42,455 nucleotides of DNA from a virus. Below are positions 1-7,342 of this stretch, piece by piece; the first letter of the stretch is position 1; every line of letters starts with the position of its first letter. Below the pieces are notes generated by a model. The model saw nothing but the letters and a program-made list of their open reading frames with translations, did not search any database and was not told where the DNA came from. The translations under genes and the position numbers were made by a program. The stretch spans positions 1 to 42,455 of the IMG/VR virus record IMGVR_UViG_3300043570_002681, one strand, 5' to 3'.

Positions 1-2
1 AA

Positions 3-413
3 AAACATTATTTTGAATTAGACAAAGTAGACTCAATTACTTTAACACACGAAACCGAAACAAGTTATAGATGGTTTCCTTCCATTCCACCAAGTCCTAA
101 AACATTTTTAGGAATTAAATATGGTATGAAACCTGGAATTATCGCCGGTTGGAACAATAATGTTGATGACAATGGAAGGGAACACCAGTACAAAACATGG
201 GATAGAAAACAATCCTCGTACTTTAAGGACTATCAATGGTATAGAGTTGATGAACTTCTTTGTAGAGTTTACAACAAAGCCCGTGTAGAAATCCGTTTCG
301 GGTACAAACAATCATTCGGAGTACAATTCGAATCAAACGAAGATGCTCAAGCCTACGTAGATGACCTAATCCTAGGCACAGACAAAGAATTCCACGTAAT
401 CATTAACAAATAA
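3..413 (+). CDS. Hypothetical protein, 5' partial
   Basis: The reading frame is open to the left edge of the window, so the gene starts upstream; at least 136 residues are encoded here. An internal Met at 126 is unlikely to be the start, because the 41 codons before it are open and protein-like (a Trp-Phe-Pro and Pro-rich stretch). The product is soluble, rich in aromatic and charged residues, with no motif I recognise. It ends 5 nt before the next gene, so the two are probably co-transcribed. Confidence 0.75.
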   Translation, partial: KHYFELDKVDSITLTHETETSYRWFPSIPPSPKTFLGIKYGMKPGIIAGWNNNVDDNGREHQYKTWDRKQSSYFKDYQWYRVDELLCRVYNKARVEIRFGYKQSFGVQFESNEDAQAYVDDLILGTDKEFHVIINK

Positions 414-418
414 AAATA

Positions 419-853
419 ATGAACGCAAACGAAACACTTAAGCAAGGATTAGAATACATGAAGAGTCCTGAAGGACAAAAGTCAATGGAAGACTATTTTA
501 ATAAATTGGCCCAACGAGATGCTATCGAGCAAGCAAGAGCCAAAAAACTTTTAGAAATGTACGGAGTCTGTGACGATTCAACCTTTGATTATTTAATGCT
601 GGACATTTTAGTGAAGCAAGAGAAATATGACAAGAGGCATTACGCAACGTATGCTGAAAGACCCTTACACCTTATGAATTTAATGTGGGAAATTGCATCA
701 AAGGAAGGTGTTGAAATCGACCCAATCGATGGACTAACTGAGAACTTCTCTTCAATGGTTTATGATTATTATGGGTACCAATTTGCAATCACGCATGGAC
801 AAGGTTCAGTGTTAAGTGTTTATCGTCAAAATGATTTAAGATACCGTAGCTAA
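419..853 (+). CDS. Hypothetical protein (144 aa)
   Basis: Complete gene starting 5 nt after the preceding stop. The product is soluble and mostly helical, with a charged N-terminal half (Lys/Glu/Arg) and a Tyr-rich C-terminus. No signal peptide, membrane segment or known motif is visible. I cannot assign a function. Confidence 0.75.
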   Translation: MNANETLKQGLEYMKSPEGQKSMEDYFNKLAQRDAIEQARAKKLLEMYGVCDDSTFDYLMLDILVKQEKYDKRHYATYAERPLHLMNLMWEIASKEGVEIDPIDGLTENFSSMVYDYYGYQFAITHGQGSVLSVYRQNDLRYRS

Positions 854-854
854 T

Positions 855-995
855 ATGAAACATTTATCAATTGCACTAATTTACATAGCATTCTTTGGAT
901 TAATCGGAGGTGCATGTTATCTTACCCAATCAGCAACTCCTTTATGGGCACTATTATTAACTCCACAATATAGTACTAAAAGCGATGAAGATTAA
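855..995 (+). CDS. Small membrane protein (46 aa)
   Basis: Short gene beginning 1 nt after the preceding stop and overlapping the next gene by 11 nt. Residues 5-24 form one hydrophobic segment, followed by a weaker hydrophobic stretch and a charged tail ending KSDED. This suggests a single- or double-pass inner-membrane microprotein. The tight coupling on both sides supports a real gene despite its size. Confidence 0.6.
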   Translation: MKHLSIALIYIAFFGLIGGACYLTQSATPLWALLLTPQYSTKSDED

Positions 996-1365
996 AGAAC
1001 TATTAAATAAAGAAATTGAACCAAAAACAATATTTGAAGTATTTGAAGTATTTTTAGGTGGACCTTTAAGAGCAATCTACAATACGTTTAATCGTAAGGT
1101 TGTTAAAGAATCGACCAATACAAATATTGTATATGATGTTCGTCAAAGTCAACCTATTGTTATTCGTTCTGAGAAATACATGTCTGATTATTTTAGTAAG
1201 AGTAATCTTAGTTCGGGAATTGCAATAGATTCTGTTAAGTATGGAATGAAACGTGAGATTTGCGATGAGATTATGCGAAGTGACCTATTTGAATGGGCAA
1301 TCGATGAAACAGTAACAGGCACCCGAATTGCCGCAAGATTAATTGTTAATAAGTTTCAAAAATAA
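985..1365 (+). CDS. Hypothetical protein (126 aa)
   Basis: Starts inside the end of the upstream membrane microprotein gene (11-nt overlap), suggesting translational coupling. The product is basic and soluble with no recognisable motif. It is the last gene before a promoter-bearing gap, so it probably ends a transcription unit. Confidence 0.75.
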   Translation: MKIKELLNKEIEPKTIFEVFEVFLGGPLRAIYNTFNRKVVKESTNTNIVYDVRQSQPIVIRSEKYMSDYFSKSNLSSGIAIDSVKYGMKREICDEIMRSDLFEWAIDETVTGTRIAARLIVNKFQK

Positions 1366-1368
1366 ATT

Positions 1369-1422
1369 GGTAAAAGTTTTACCGATTAAAAACTTTTGTT
1401 TATATTTACATATAATTAAAAA
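1369..1422 (+). promoter_or_regulatory. Promoter module copy 1
   Basis: TTTTACCG (1377-1384), exactly 16 bp, then TATATTTACA (1401-1410) and an A/T-rich leader to the ATG at 1434. The upstream box lies in a palindrome, GGTAAAAGTTTTACC (1369-1383). This copy lacks clear TTAACA repeats. It resembles the Bacteroidetes promoter pattern (upstream T-rich box, TAnnTTT near -7) and would drive the PRPP-synthetase-like gene. Confidence 0.75.
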
Positions 1423-1433
1423 CAACATATCAG

Positions 1434-2309
1434 ATGATACAGAAATTAAACTTAGTTAATGCAGAGAATTCGGACATTAAGTACAAGGTCTCAAAATATC
1501 CAGACGGCCAACAATCAATCACACTGGACCTACCTGACACTGACCTCCATGAAAAAATCACAGTAAGTATTACTAGTAGGTTAAATTCATTCAGGGACTT
1601 AGAGGTTATTATTGCAGCCAATCAGGCACTTAGAGAATTCTCATACGTTGAGAATGTTAAGTTAAATGTTCCATATTTCTTAGGAGCCCGTTCAGACCGT
1701 AAATTCGAGGCTGGTACAAGTAACTATCTTAAAACTGTTATTTGCCCGATTATTAACTCTCAGAATTTCTCAAGAGTAACCGTACTTGACCCACACTCTG
1801 ATGTATTAGAAGCCTGTTTAAATAATTATCATAAGCACAACAATCACCGCTTGGTTAAAGATGCATTATCAAAGATTGATAATCGTGACGGAGCTCAAGA
1901 CAGAATTTGTTTAGTCAGCCCAGATGCTGGAGCCTACAAAAAAATCTTTGATGTTGCCAAAGAATTTAATATTGATAGAATCATTACTGCAAGTAAAGTG
2001 AGAGACATTAAAACTGGTAAGATTCTTCGAACTGAGATCCCAACACTGGACCAGCATGCCGACCTTAAATATGTAATCATTGACGATATTTGCGATGGTG
2101 GCCGAACTTTTATTGAATTGGCAAAAGCCATTAAAGGAAGTCGACCATCTGCCAAAGTCTACCTGGTAGTAACTCATGGTATTTTTAGTGCTGGATTTGC
2201 AGAATTAAACCAATACTTTGAAGGTATCTATACAACAAATAGTTACCGAGAAATTGCAGACAATGAATACGAACAAAAAACAAACACAACCTCATTTAAT
2301 ATATTTTAA
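1434..2309 (+). CDS. prs: Ribose-phosphate pyrophosphokinase-like protein (PRPP or ADP-ribose pyrophosphate synthetase)
   Basis: Member of the PRPP synthetase family at 291 residues, slightly shorter than the usual ~310. Visible landmarks are the flexible-loop region FLGARSDRKFEAG (about 82-94), VLDPHSD (about 121-127, equivalent to the DLH catalytic region) and the phosphoribosyl-binding loop VIIDDICDGGRTF (about 212-224). Family members transfer pyrophosphate from ATP to ribose-5-phosphate. In phage NARP1 systems the homologue (Adps) instead uses ADP-ribose to make ADPR-pyrophosphate. A NAMPT-like partner lies 1.8 kb downstream, making an Adps role plausible. Sequence alone does not decide the substrate. 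The gene is first in its operon, behind a clear promoter. Confidence 0.9.
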   Translation: MIQKLNLVNAENSDIKYKVSKYPDGQQSITLDLPDTDLHEKITVSITSRLNSFRDLEVIIAANQALREFSYVENVKLNVPYFLGARSDRKFEAGTSNYLKTVICPIINSQNFSRVTVLDPHSDVLEACLNNYHKHNNHRLVKDALSKIDNRDGAQDRICLVSPDAGAYKKIFDVAKEFNIDRIITASKVRDIKTGKILRTEIPTLDQHADLKYVIIDDICDGGRTFIELAKAIKGSRPSAKVYLVVTHGIFSAGFAELNQYFEGIYTTNSYREIADNEYEQKTNTTSFNIF

Positions 2310-2310
2310 C

Positions 2311-2496
2311 ATGTCAAAAAAACCAAACACAATATTTGTAGAGCAACTAGTATTAGTACAAGACCCAATTTTAGGCTCTAAATATGAACTACAACTGGTA
2401 GAAGTAGAAGCTATCGATGTAGTTACTGAACTATCAGAAACATTAACTAAAGAGGTTAAAAAAGCAACTAAAAAGGCAGCCAAAAATGAACAATAG
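2311..2496 (+). CDS. Hypothetical protein (61 aa)
   Basis: I chose the ATG at 2311, directly after the upstream stop, instead of a start inside the prs-like gene. The product has an acidic middle and a Lys/Ala-rich C-terminal tail (KKATKKAAK). It overlaps the next gene by 11 nt. No recognisable domain; the basic tail could bind nucleic acid, but that is only a guess. Confidence 0.6.
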   Translation: MSKKPNTIFVEQLVLVQDPILGSKYELQLVEVEAIDVVTELSETLTKEVKKATKKAAKNEQ

Positions 2497-2980
2497 AGAC
2501 AATAGAGAATTTAGAATGTACGGACTGGTTCCTTACAATATTAGTCCAATTCAGCAAGGCATCCAGTTCGGTCATGCTGTAGTTGAATATGGACTTGAAT
2601 TTTCAGAGACTCCAGAGTATCAGACATGGGCCAAAAGGGACAAGACTTTTATAATCCTAAATGGAGGTACTACCAACAATACGGCTTTTATCAAAGGAAC
2701 CCTTAACAATCATTACTTTACACTAACCGACAGATGCATTCGTATTGGAGAATTCCACGAACCAGATTTGGGAGACCAATTAACTGCCGTAGTTTTCCTT
2801 GTTGATGATAGAGTATACGATAAAGTTGCTTGGCCTGACTATGATGGAGTATTCTATTTAGATGGAAAACCAGAAGCAACACAATATTATGAATGGAAGA
2901 TGAAGTTTGCCGAAACTGAAGTTGAAGCAGACCAAATCGTATTCTTAAGAGATTTCTTAAAACAATTTAGATTAGCATAA
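2486..2980 (+). CDS. Hypothetical protein with a weak resemblance to PTH2-fold proteins (164 aa)
   Basis: Complete soluble protein. The N-terminal stretch RMYGLVPYNISPIQQGIQFG followed by a His-Ala-Val-Val helix recalls the start of peptidyl-tRNA hydrolase 2 family proteins (strand, then a Q-x2-Q-x-x-H helix). The rest is not convincing by eye, so I do not assign activity. It overlaps the macro-domain gene by 1 nt and lies in the putative NAD+ operon. A tRNA-linked role would fit the RNA-repair genes further on. Confidence 0.7.
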   Translation: MNNRDNREFRMYGLVPYNISPIQQGIQFGHAVVEYGLEFSETPEYQTWAKRDKTFIILNGGTTNNTAFIKGTLNNHYFTLTDRCIRIGEFHEPDLGDQLTAVVFLVDDRVYDKVAWPDYDGVFYLDGKPEATQYYEWKMKFAETEVEADQIVFLRDFLKQFRLA

Positions 2981-3546
2981 TGAAAAGAGAAATTAACAAT
3001 TTTGTAAAAGAAGTGATAGAAGTTAACTATCAAGAAATAGAAGGTGACCTGATTCAACTAGCAAAAGAGGGTACATTTGATGTAATTACGCACGGTTGTA
3101 ATTGTCTTGCCAATATGGGTGCCGGAATAGCGCCACAAATGGCAAAAGCATTCGGAGCCGATGAATTTGAAATGGAAAAATGGGGTCCAACCATTGAAAA
3201 GTTAGGATGTATAGATTGGCAAACTATAGTTCTTGCCCGGAATAAAAAATGGTTCTTAAAAGCTTATAAAGACACTGAAGACGATATTGAATTAACCGTA
3301 GTAAATTCATATACGCAATTTCGTTATGGCAAGAATCATGATGATGGAGTTTCAAAACCATTAGACTATGAGGCACTTACCTTATGCTTACGTAAAATCA
3401 ATACCTTATTTGGAGGTAAACATATTGGACTTCCAAAAATTGGAGCCGGACTGGCAGGTGGAGATTGGAACAGGATTAAAAACATTATTCAAACAGAATT
3501 AAGGGACATGAAAGTGTCTGTAGTAATTTATAAACCTAAGAAATGA
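2980..3546 (+). CDS. Macro domain protein (ADP-ribose binding or processing)
   Basis: A single macro domain fills the protein (188 aa). Visible features are the start QEIEGDLIQLAKEG, the loop ITHGCNCLANMGAGIAPQMA (about 37-56), which matches the ADP-ribose-binding N-x-x-x-x-G-x-G-I-A pattern, and LPKIGAGLAGGDWN (about 157-170), the second binding loop. This variant resembles Poa1p-type macro domains, some of which remove the phosphate from ADP-ribose-1''-phosphate. It lies between the PRPP-synthetase-like and NAMPT-like genes, so recycling or capturing ADP-ribose species is a coherent role. The substrate is inferred. Confidence 0.88.
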   Translation: MKREINNFVKEVIEVNYQEIEGDLIQLAKEGTFDVITHGCNCLANMGAGIAPQMAKAFGADEFEMEKWGPTIEKLGCIDWQTIVLARNKKWFLKAYKDTEDDIELTVVNSYTQFRYGKNHDDGVSKPLDYEALTLCLRKINTLFGGKHIGLPKIGAGLAGGDWNRIKNIIQTELRDMKVSVVIYKPKK

Positions 3547-3740
3547 GAAAATACAGAGTAGAATGTAGAATTGAAGGGAATTACACCCGAAAAGAAATTG
3601 AATGTCGAGAAATGACCATTATTCATAGTTCTTATTGTTTTTGGGAAGGAGAAATTGGATCAACTAATAGATTAGTATATGCCTTTCCAATTATGTTTAC
3701 AATTGTACAAGGATTGCCGGACGACCAGACCTTGAATTAG
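3543..3740 (+). CDS. Hypothetical protein (65 aa)
   Basis: Overlaps the macro-domain gene by 4 nt (ATGA), indicating translational coupling. Small, mixed beta-type sequence containing two or three Cys and several aromatic residues. No known motif. It is the last gene before promoter copy 2. Confidence 0.65.
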   Translation: MRKYRVECRIEGNYTRKEIECREMTIIHSSYCFWEGEIGSTNRLVYAFPIMFTIVQGLPDDQTLN

Positions 3741-3748
3741 AATAAAAA

Positions 3749-3824
3749 TTAACATAAATTTAACACACCCGGTTTTCGAGATTCAAAAACATTGATTATA
3801 TTTACATTATAATTAAAACAGATA
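3749..3824 (+). promoter_or_regulatory. Promoter module copy 2 (full form)
   Basis: TTAACA at 3749-3754 and 3760-3765 (11 bp apart), 7 bp, TTTTCGAG (3773-3780), 16 bp, TATATTTACA (3797-3806), then TTATAATTAAAACA. It drives the small gene at 3829 and the NAMPT-like gene. Confidence 0.8.
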
Positions 3825-3828
3825 TACT

Positions 3829-4071
3829 ATGACAGAATTAGAAAAATGGCAACTGGTTAATCAATGTGAAACTCCATTGGAACTAGAAAATGCAATCACA
3901 AAATTTGCCGATCCTGAAGGAATGATAAAAGGTCGTCAAAGAAAATTTGATGCTGGTAAAATGATTATTGGATTACACTTCTTTATGGAAAGTGAAGCAC
4001 CTGCTAATGTTCTTACAAGAGAATATGGCATTAGACAACAAGCGATCTATTTAAAAACATTTAACAAATAA
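3829..4071 (+). CDS. Hypothetical protein (80 aa)
   Basis: First gene after promoter copy 2 and 4 nt upstream of the NAMPT-like gene. A small, probably helical protein; the C-terminal half (VLTREYGIRQQAIYLKTF) could form a helix-turn-helix-like unit, but this is weak. Its place between promoter and NAMPT gene makes a regulatory role possible, not shown. Confidence 0.7.
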   Translation: MTELEKWQLVNQCETPLELENAITKFADPEGMIKGRQRKFDAGKMIIGLHFFMESEAPANVLTREYGIRQQAIYLKTFNK

Positions 4072-4075
4072 TTAT

Positions 4076-5545
4076 ATGAATCCATTATTTTTAACCGACG
4101 GTTACAAAACAGGACATCACCAACAATATCCAAAAGGAACAACGTTGGTCTATTCTAACTTTACTCCTCGTAGTAATAAATATGCTCCTAAAGGATGCGA
4201 CCAACTGGTAAGTTTCGGCCAACAAATGGTAATGAAACAAATCAACGAGGCTTTTAACAAAGATTTCTTTAGCAAACCAAAAGATGAGGTTTGTGGAGAA
4301 ATGAAACGCGAATTGTCGATGTACTTAAACACTGACTACGATGTAAGCCACTTTGAAGCCCTACACGATTTGGGTTACCTACCAATCGAAGTTAAATCAA
4401 TTGAGGAAGGGTCTACCGTACCAATGAGAGTACCTGTCTTGACAATTTACAACACACATCCAGATTTTTATTGGATTACCAATTACTTGGAGACAGTAAT
4501 ATCTAACTTGTTATGGAAACCAATGACCAGTGCTACTATTTCCCGTGCCTACCGTAAATTATTTACAGAATGGCAAGAAAAAACTGATGCTGAAAAAGGT
4601 TGGTTTGTAGATTGGCAAGCCCATGATTTCTCAATGAGAGGTATGGACTCTATAGATGCTACAATCTCTTCAGGTTTGGGTCACTTAACAAGTTTCTCTG
4701 GTTCTGATAGTTTACCTGCAATCTTTGGAGCCCGTAAATTCTACAACGAAGAGGGATTTGTGTCCGGTTCGGTAAATGCAACAGAGCACTCAGTAATGTG
4801 CGCTGGAAGTAAAGACGATGAGATTGGAACATTCCGTAGATTATTGGAGACATATCCAACAGGAATACTTTCAGTAGTCTCTGATACTTGGGACTTATGG
4901 AAAGTTTGTACTGAACATATTGTTACCTTAAAAGAGGAAATTCTTGCAAGAGAAGGTAAATTGGTTATTCGTCCTGATAGTGGAGACCCAGTCGAAATTA
5001 TCTGTGGTAAAAGATGGAATGATGAACAAAATCCATACGATGAAAATGTAGATGCTATTGAGAAAGGAGTTATTGAATTACTTTGGGACGTATTTGGTGG
5101 AGAAATCAATGAACAAGGTTACAAAGTCTTAGACCCTCATATTGGAGCAATCTATGGAGACAGTATTACATTAGACCGTGCTGAACAAATCTTCCAAAGA
5201 TTAGAAGCAAAAGGTTTTGCAAGTACAAACATTGTATTAGGTGTTGGAAGTTTCACATACCAATATAACACTAGAGATACGTTTGGTTTTGCAATGAAAG
5301 CCACTTATGTTGAAATTGATGGAATTGGTCGTGAAATCTTCAAAGACCCAATCACTGATGACGGTGTTAAAAAATCTGCAAAAGGTTTATTAAGAGTTGC
5401 TGGAGACGAAACATGTTTCTTATTAGAAGACCAATGTACTTGGGAAGATGAAGCAACTGGTAAATTAAAAACTATCTATTTGAATGGTCAATTTGAAAAC
5501 CAAACAACTCTTACAGAGATCAGAGAACGTTTAAAAAGAGCATAA
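4076..5545 (+). CDS. nampt: Nicotinamide phosphoribosyltransferase-like protein (NAMPT / Namat)
   Basis: Full-length NAMPT family protein (489 aa; family about 470-500). The N-terminus has TDGYKTGHHQQYP and YSNFTPRSNKYAP. The core has FSMRGM, the FSGSDSLPA loop and NATEHSVM, which carries the catalytic His. The phosphate-binding segment VIRPDSGDPV and the C-terminal GVGSFTYQYNTRDTFGFAMK follow. Known members make NMN from nicotinamide and PRPP. The phage NARP1 variant (Namat) joins nicotinamide to ADPR-pyrophosphate to give NAD+ directly. No NMN adenylyltransferase gene is visible in this window, which favours the NARP1 reading, although one could lie elsewhere in the genome. Confidence 0.93.
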   Translation: MNPLFLTDGYKTGHHQQYPKGTTLVYSNFTPRSNKYAPKGCDQLVSFGQQMVMKQINEAFNKDFFSKPKDEVCGEMKRELSMYLNTDYDVSHFEALHDLGYLPIEVKSIEEGSTVPMRVPVLTIYNTHPDFYWITNYLETVISNLLWKPMTSATISRAYRKLFTEWQEKTDAEKGWFVDWQAHDFSMRGMDSIDATISSGLGHLTSFSGSDSLPAIFGARKFYNEEGFVSGSVNATEHSVMCAGSKDDEIGTFRRLLETYPTGILSVVSDTWDLWKVCTEHIVTLKEEILAREGKLVIRPDSGDPVEIICGKRWNDEQNPYDENVDAIEKGVIELLWDVFGGEINEQGYKVLDPHIGAIYGDSITLDRAEQIFQRLEAKGFASTNIVLGVGSFTYQYNTRDTFGFAMKATYVEIDGIGREIFKDPITDDGVKKSAKGLLRVAGDETCFLLEDQCTWEDEATGKLKTIYLNGQFENQTTLTEIRERLKRA

Positions 5546-5787
5546 TGATATTTTTAGCAATTTATATTATAGGTTATTTTGCATCGCTTTGGGCGATGCA
5601 TTCCTATAAAAAACAATTAGGTATTGATGATTATGAGCCGCCACATGATGAATATTATGACGATTATGAGTCAAATGCAGAAGCTTATGTAATTATAAGC
5701 TTTATATGGCCACTATTCTGGTTTGCAATGATTTTAAAACTGGTTTGGAATGGTCTTATATTCATCTCAAAAAAATTAGAAAAATGA
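5545..5787 (+). CDS. Membrane protein (80 aa)
   Basis: Shares one base with the NAMPT stop. Two hydrophobic segments (about residues 1-18 and 48-75) flank a strongly acidic, Tyr/Asp/Glu-rich loop containing DEYYDDYES. It is probably a two-pass inner-membrane protein with an acidic loop. Function unknown. Confidence 0.7.
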   Translation: MIFLAIYIIGYFASLWAMHSYKKQLGIDDYEPPHDEYYDDYESNAEAYVIISFIWPLFWFAMILKLVWNGLIFISKKLEK

Positions 5788-6068
5788 ATAGACAAAACTC
5801 ACCAGTACCTTTAATAATAATAATTTTGGCTGCCCTAGTAATCTTCATGGTTACTAGTTGCAAGCCAGATAATTATAAAGACCCACACCGAGATACAAGT
5901 GTCCATTGTTACGAATTAGATAACACTGTAGAAAACTTTGAAAAAAACTATAAAGTATTTACACTCGAAGGTTGTGAATATATTTTAGTTGGAGTGGGTA
6001 CTAATCGATGGGGTTCTCACAAAGGAAATTGTAAAAATCAAATACACAAAGAAAATGCAAGTAATTAA
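5784..6068 (+). CDS. Putative lipoprotein (94 aa)
   Basis: The ATG at 5784 overlaps the upstream TGA (ATGA). It is followed by a basic start, a hydrophobic core (PLIIIILAALVIFM) and VTSC, a plausible lipobox with Cys near residue 26. The mature part is short, with three more Cys that could form disulphides. An outer- or inner-membrane lipoprotein acting at the infected cell envelope, for example in exclusion of other phages, would fit, but there is no direct evidence. Confidence 0.7.
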   Translation: MNRQNSPVPLIIIILAALVIFMVTSCKPDNYKDPHRDTSVHCYELDNTVENFEKNYKVFTLEGCEYILVGVGTNRWGSHKGNCKNQIHKENASN

Positions 6069-6522
6069 ACCAAATAGCAAGTTTCAAAAACAGGAACATA
6101 ATTGTTCAGTCTTTCTAGCAGGTTCTATAGAAATGGGAAAGGCAGAAGATTGGCAGAAGAGAATCGAGAACAATTACATTAATACCAATGTAACACTTTA
6201 CAATCCAAGACGTGATGATTGGGATACGGGCTGGACTCAAGAACAATCAAATCCTCAATTCAACCAACAAGTAAACTGGGAAATGAATAGTCTTGAAAGG
6301 GCAGATATAATCTTCATGTACTTCTCTCCAGAAACTAAGAGCCCAATTAGTCTCTTAGAATTAGGTTTGCATGTTAGAGATAATATTATTGTATGTTGTC
6401 CTAAAGGTTTTTGGCGAAAGGGAAATGTCGATATTGTTTGTACTCGTTATGACATTCCAATCTTTGAAAATTTAGACGATGCGATTGGCGCCCTAACCAC
6501 AAAGATTAATCAAAAAAATTAA
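6055..6522 (+). CDS. Nucleoside 2-deoxyribosyltransferase-like protein
   Basis: I prefer the ATG at 6055 (155 aa), overlapping the lipoprotein gene by 14 nt, because homologous sequence begins just after it. The start VFLAGSIEMGKAEDWQ is the nucleotide-binding glycine loop of the nucleoside deoxyribosyltransferase-like (DRHyd) fold. It is followed by LYNPRRDDWD, the QVNWEMNSLERADIIFMYF segment with its conserved Glu/Asp, and SLLELGLHV with the catalytic-type Glu. Known relatives cleave or exchange N-glycosidic bonds of nucleosides or nucleotides. It closes the NAMPT operon, so a role in nucleotide or signal-nucleotide turnover is plausible. Confidence 0.82.
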   Translation: MQVIKPNSKFQKQEHNCSVFLAGSIEMGKAEDWQKRIENNYINTNVTLYNPRRDDWDTGWTQEQSNPQFNQQVNWEMNSLERADIIFMYFSPETKSPISLLELGLHVRDNIIVCCPKGFWRKGNVDIVCTRYDIPIFENLDDAIGALTTKINQKN

Positions 6523-6597
6523 CATAATTTTAACACTCCAGATTTTACCGTCTGGAGTTTTTTGTTTATATTTACATTATAATTAAAACAGATATAA
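6519..6597 (+). promoter_or_regulatory. Promoter module copy 3 (full form)
   Basis: TTAACA at 6519-6524 (overlapping the upstream stop) and 6530-6535, 7 bp, TTTTACCG (6543-6550), 16 bp, TATATTTACA (6567-6576). The TTTTACCG box is the loop of the terminator hairpin at 6536-6557. It drives the CCA-adding-enzyme unit. Confidence 0.85.
6536..6563 (+). terminator. Rho-independent terminator nested in promoter copy 3
   Basis: CTCCAGA (6536-6542) pairs with TCTGGAG (6551-6557), 7 perfect pairs, followed by TTTTTT. It ends the NAD+/deoxyribosyltransferase transcript 14 nt after the stop codon. Confidence 0.85.
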
Positions 6598-6599
6598 AA

Positions 6600-7340
6600 A
6601 TGGCAAAAATATTTAAAGTTGGAGGTTGTATCAGGGATAAATTCCTTGGACTGGACTCTAAAGATATAGATTTCACATTCGTATTGGAAGATACTAAAGG
6701 TTTTACGGTTGAGGATGGTTTTCAAAACATGACCAATTGGATGACTGACCAAGGGTTTGAAATCTTCTTAAGTACTCCAGATTGTTTCACTATTCGTGCC
6801 AAGTTTCCAAAAGACCATCAGTTCGCCGGACTGGTTGCAGACTTTGTAATGGCCCGTAAAGAGGTCGGATACGTTGAAGGAACCCGTAGACCAATCCTAG
6901 AACTTGGAACACTGGAAGACGATTTACTTCGTAGAGACTTTACGGTTAATGCGCTTGCAGAGGACATTGATGGTAATCTTATTGACCTATTCGGAGGTGT
7001 AGAGGACCTAAAGTCTGGAATCCTAAGAACTCCACTTGATGCTAGAGTTACAATGATGGATGACCCATTGAGAATCTTAAGAGCTCTTAGATTTACCATT
7101 ACTAAAGATTTTCAAATGCATGCTGATATTTGGAATGCGATGAAACAACCTAAAATTCTAGAGAAACTGGAACAAACCGTAAGTGGAGAGAGAATCAGAG
7201 AGGAAATCATAAAAATGATGAAACATGATACTCCAAGAAGTTTTAGATTACTTTCTGACGTTGACCAAGATATTCCAGGATTCTTAGATTTAATCTTTAA
7301 AAATGGAATGTGGTTAAAACCAACCTTTGAAAAAATATAA
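6600..7340 (+). CDS. cca: CCA-adding enzyme / tRNA nucleotidyltransferase, short form
   Basis: Class II nucleotidyltransferase head: VGGCIRDKFLG (about 7-17), KDIDF with the metal-binding Asp pair (about 22-26), LLRRDFTVNALAEDIDG (about 110-126), DDPLRILRALRF (about 158-169) and the SGERIREEI neck helix. Such enzymes add or repair the CCA end of tRNAs. At 246 residues it has the catalytic head and neck but little of the body and tail of bacterial enzymes (about 400). It may therefore be a reduced phage version acting on damaged tRNA ends. It leads an operon that also has a cyclic-phosphate receiver domain and an RNA-repair-type HAD protein. Confidence 0.88.
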   Translation: MAKIFKVGGCIRDKFLGLDSKDIDFTFVLEDTKGFTVEDGFQNMTNWMTDQGFEIFLSTPDCFTIRAKFPKDHQFAGLVADFVMARKEVGYVEGTRRPILELGTLEDDLLRRDFTVNALAEDIDGNLIDLFGGVEDLKSGILRTPLDARVTMMDDPLRILRALRFTITKDFQMHADIWNAMKQPKILEKLEQTVSGERIREEIIKMMKHDTPRSFRLLSDVDQDIPGFLDLIFKNGMWLKPTFEKI

Positions 7341-7342
7341 TT

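Noticed and set aside
4741-5109. Minus-strand 122-codon open stretch in the NAMPT-like gene
   Set aside because: It lies opposite a clear conserved gene and has no start context or family resemblance.
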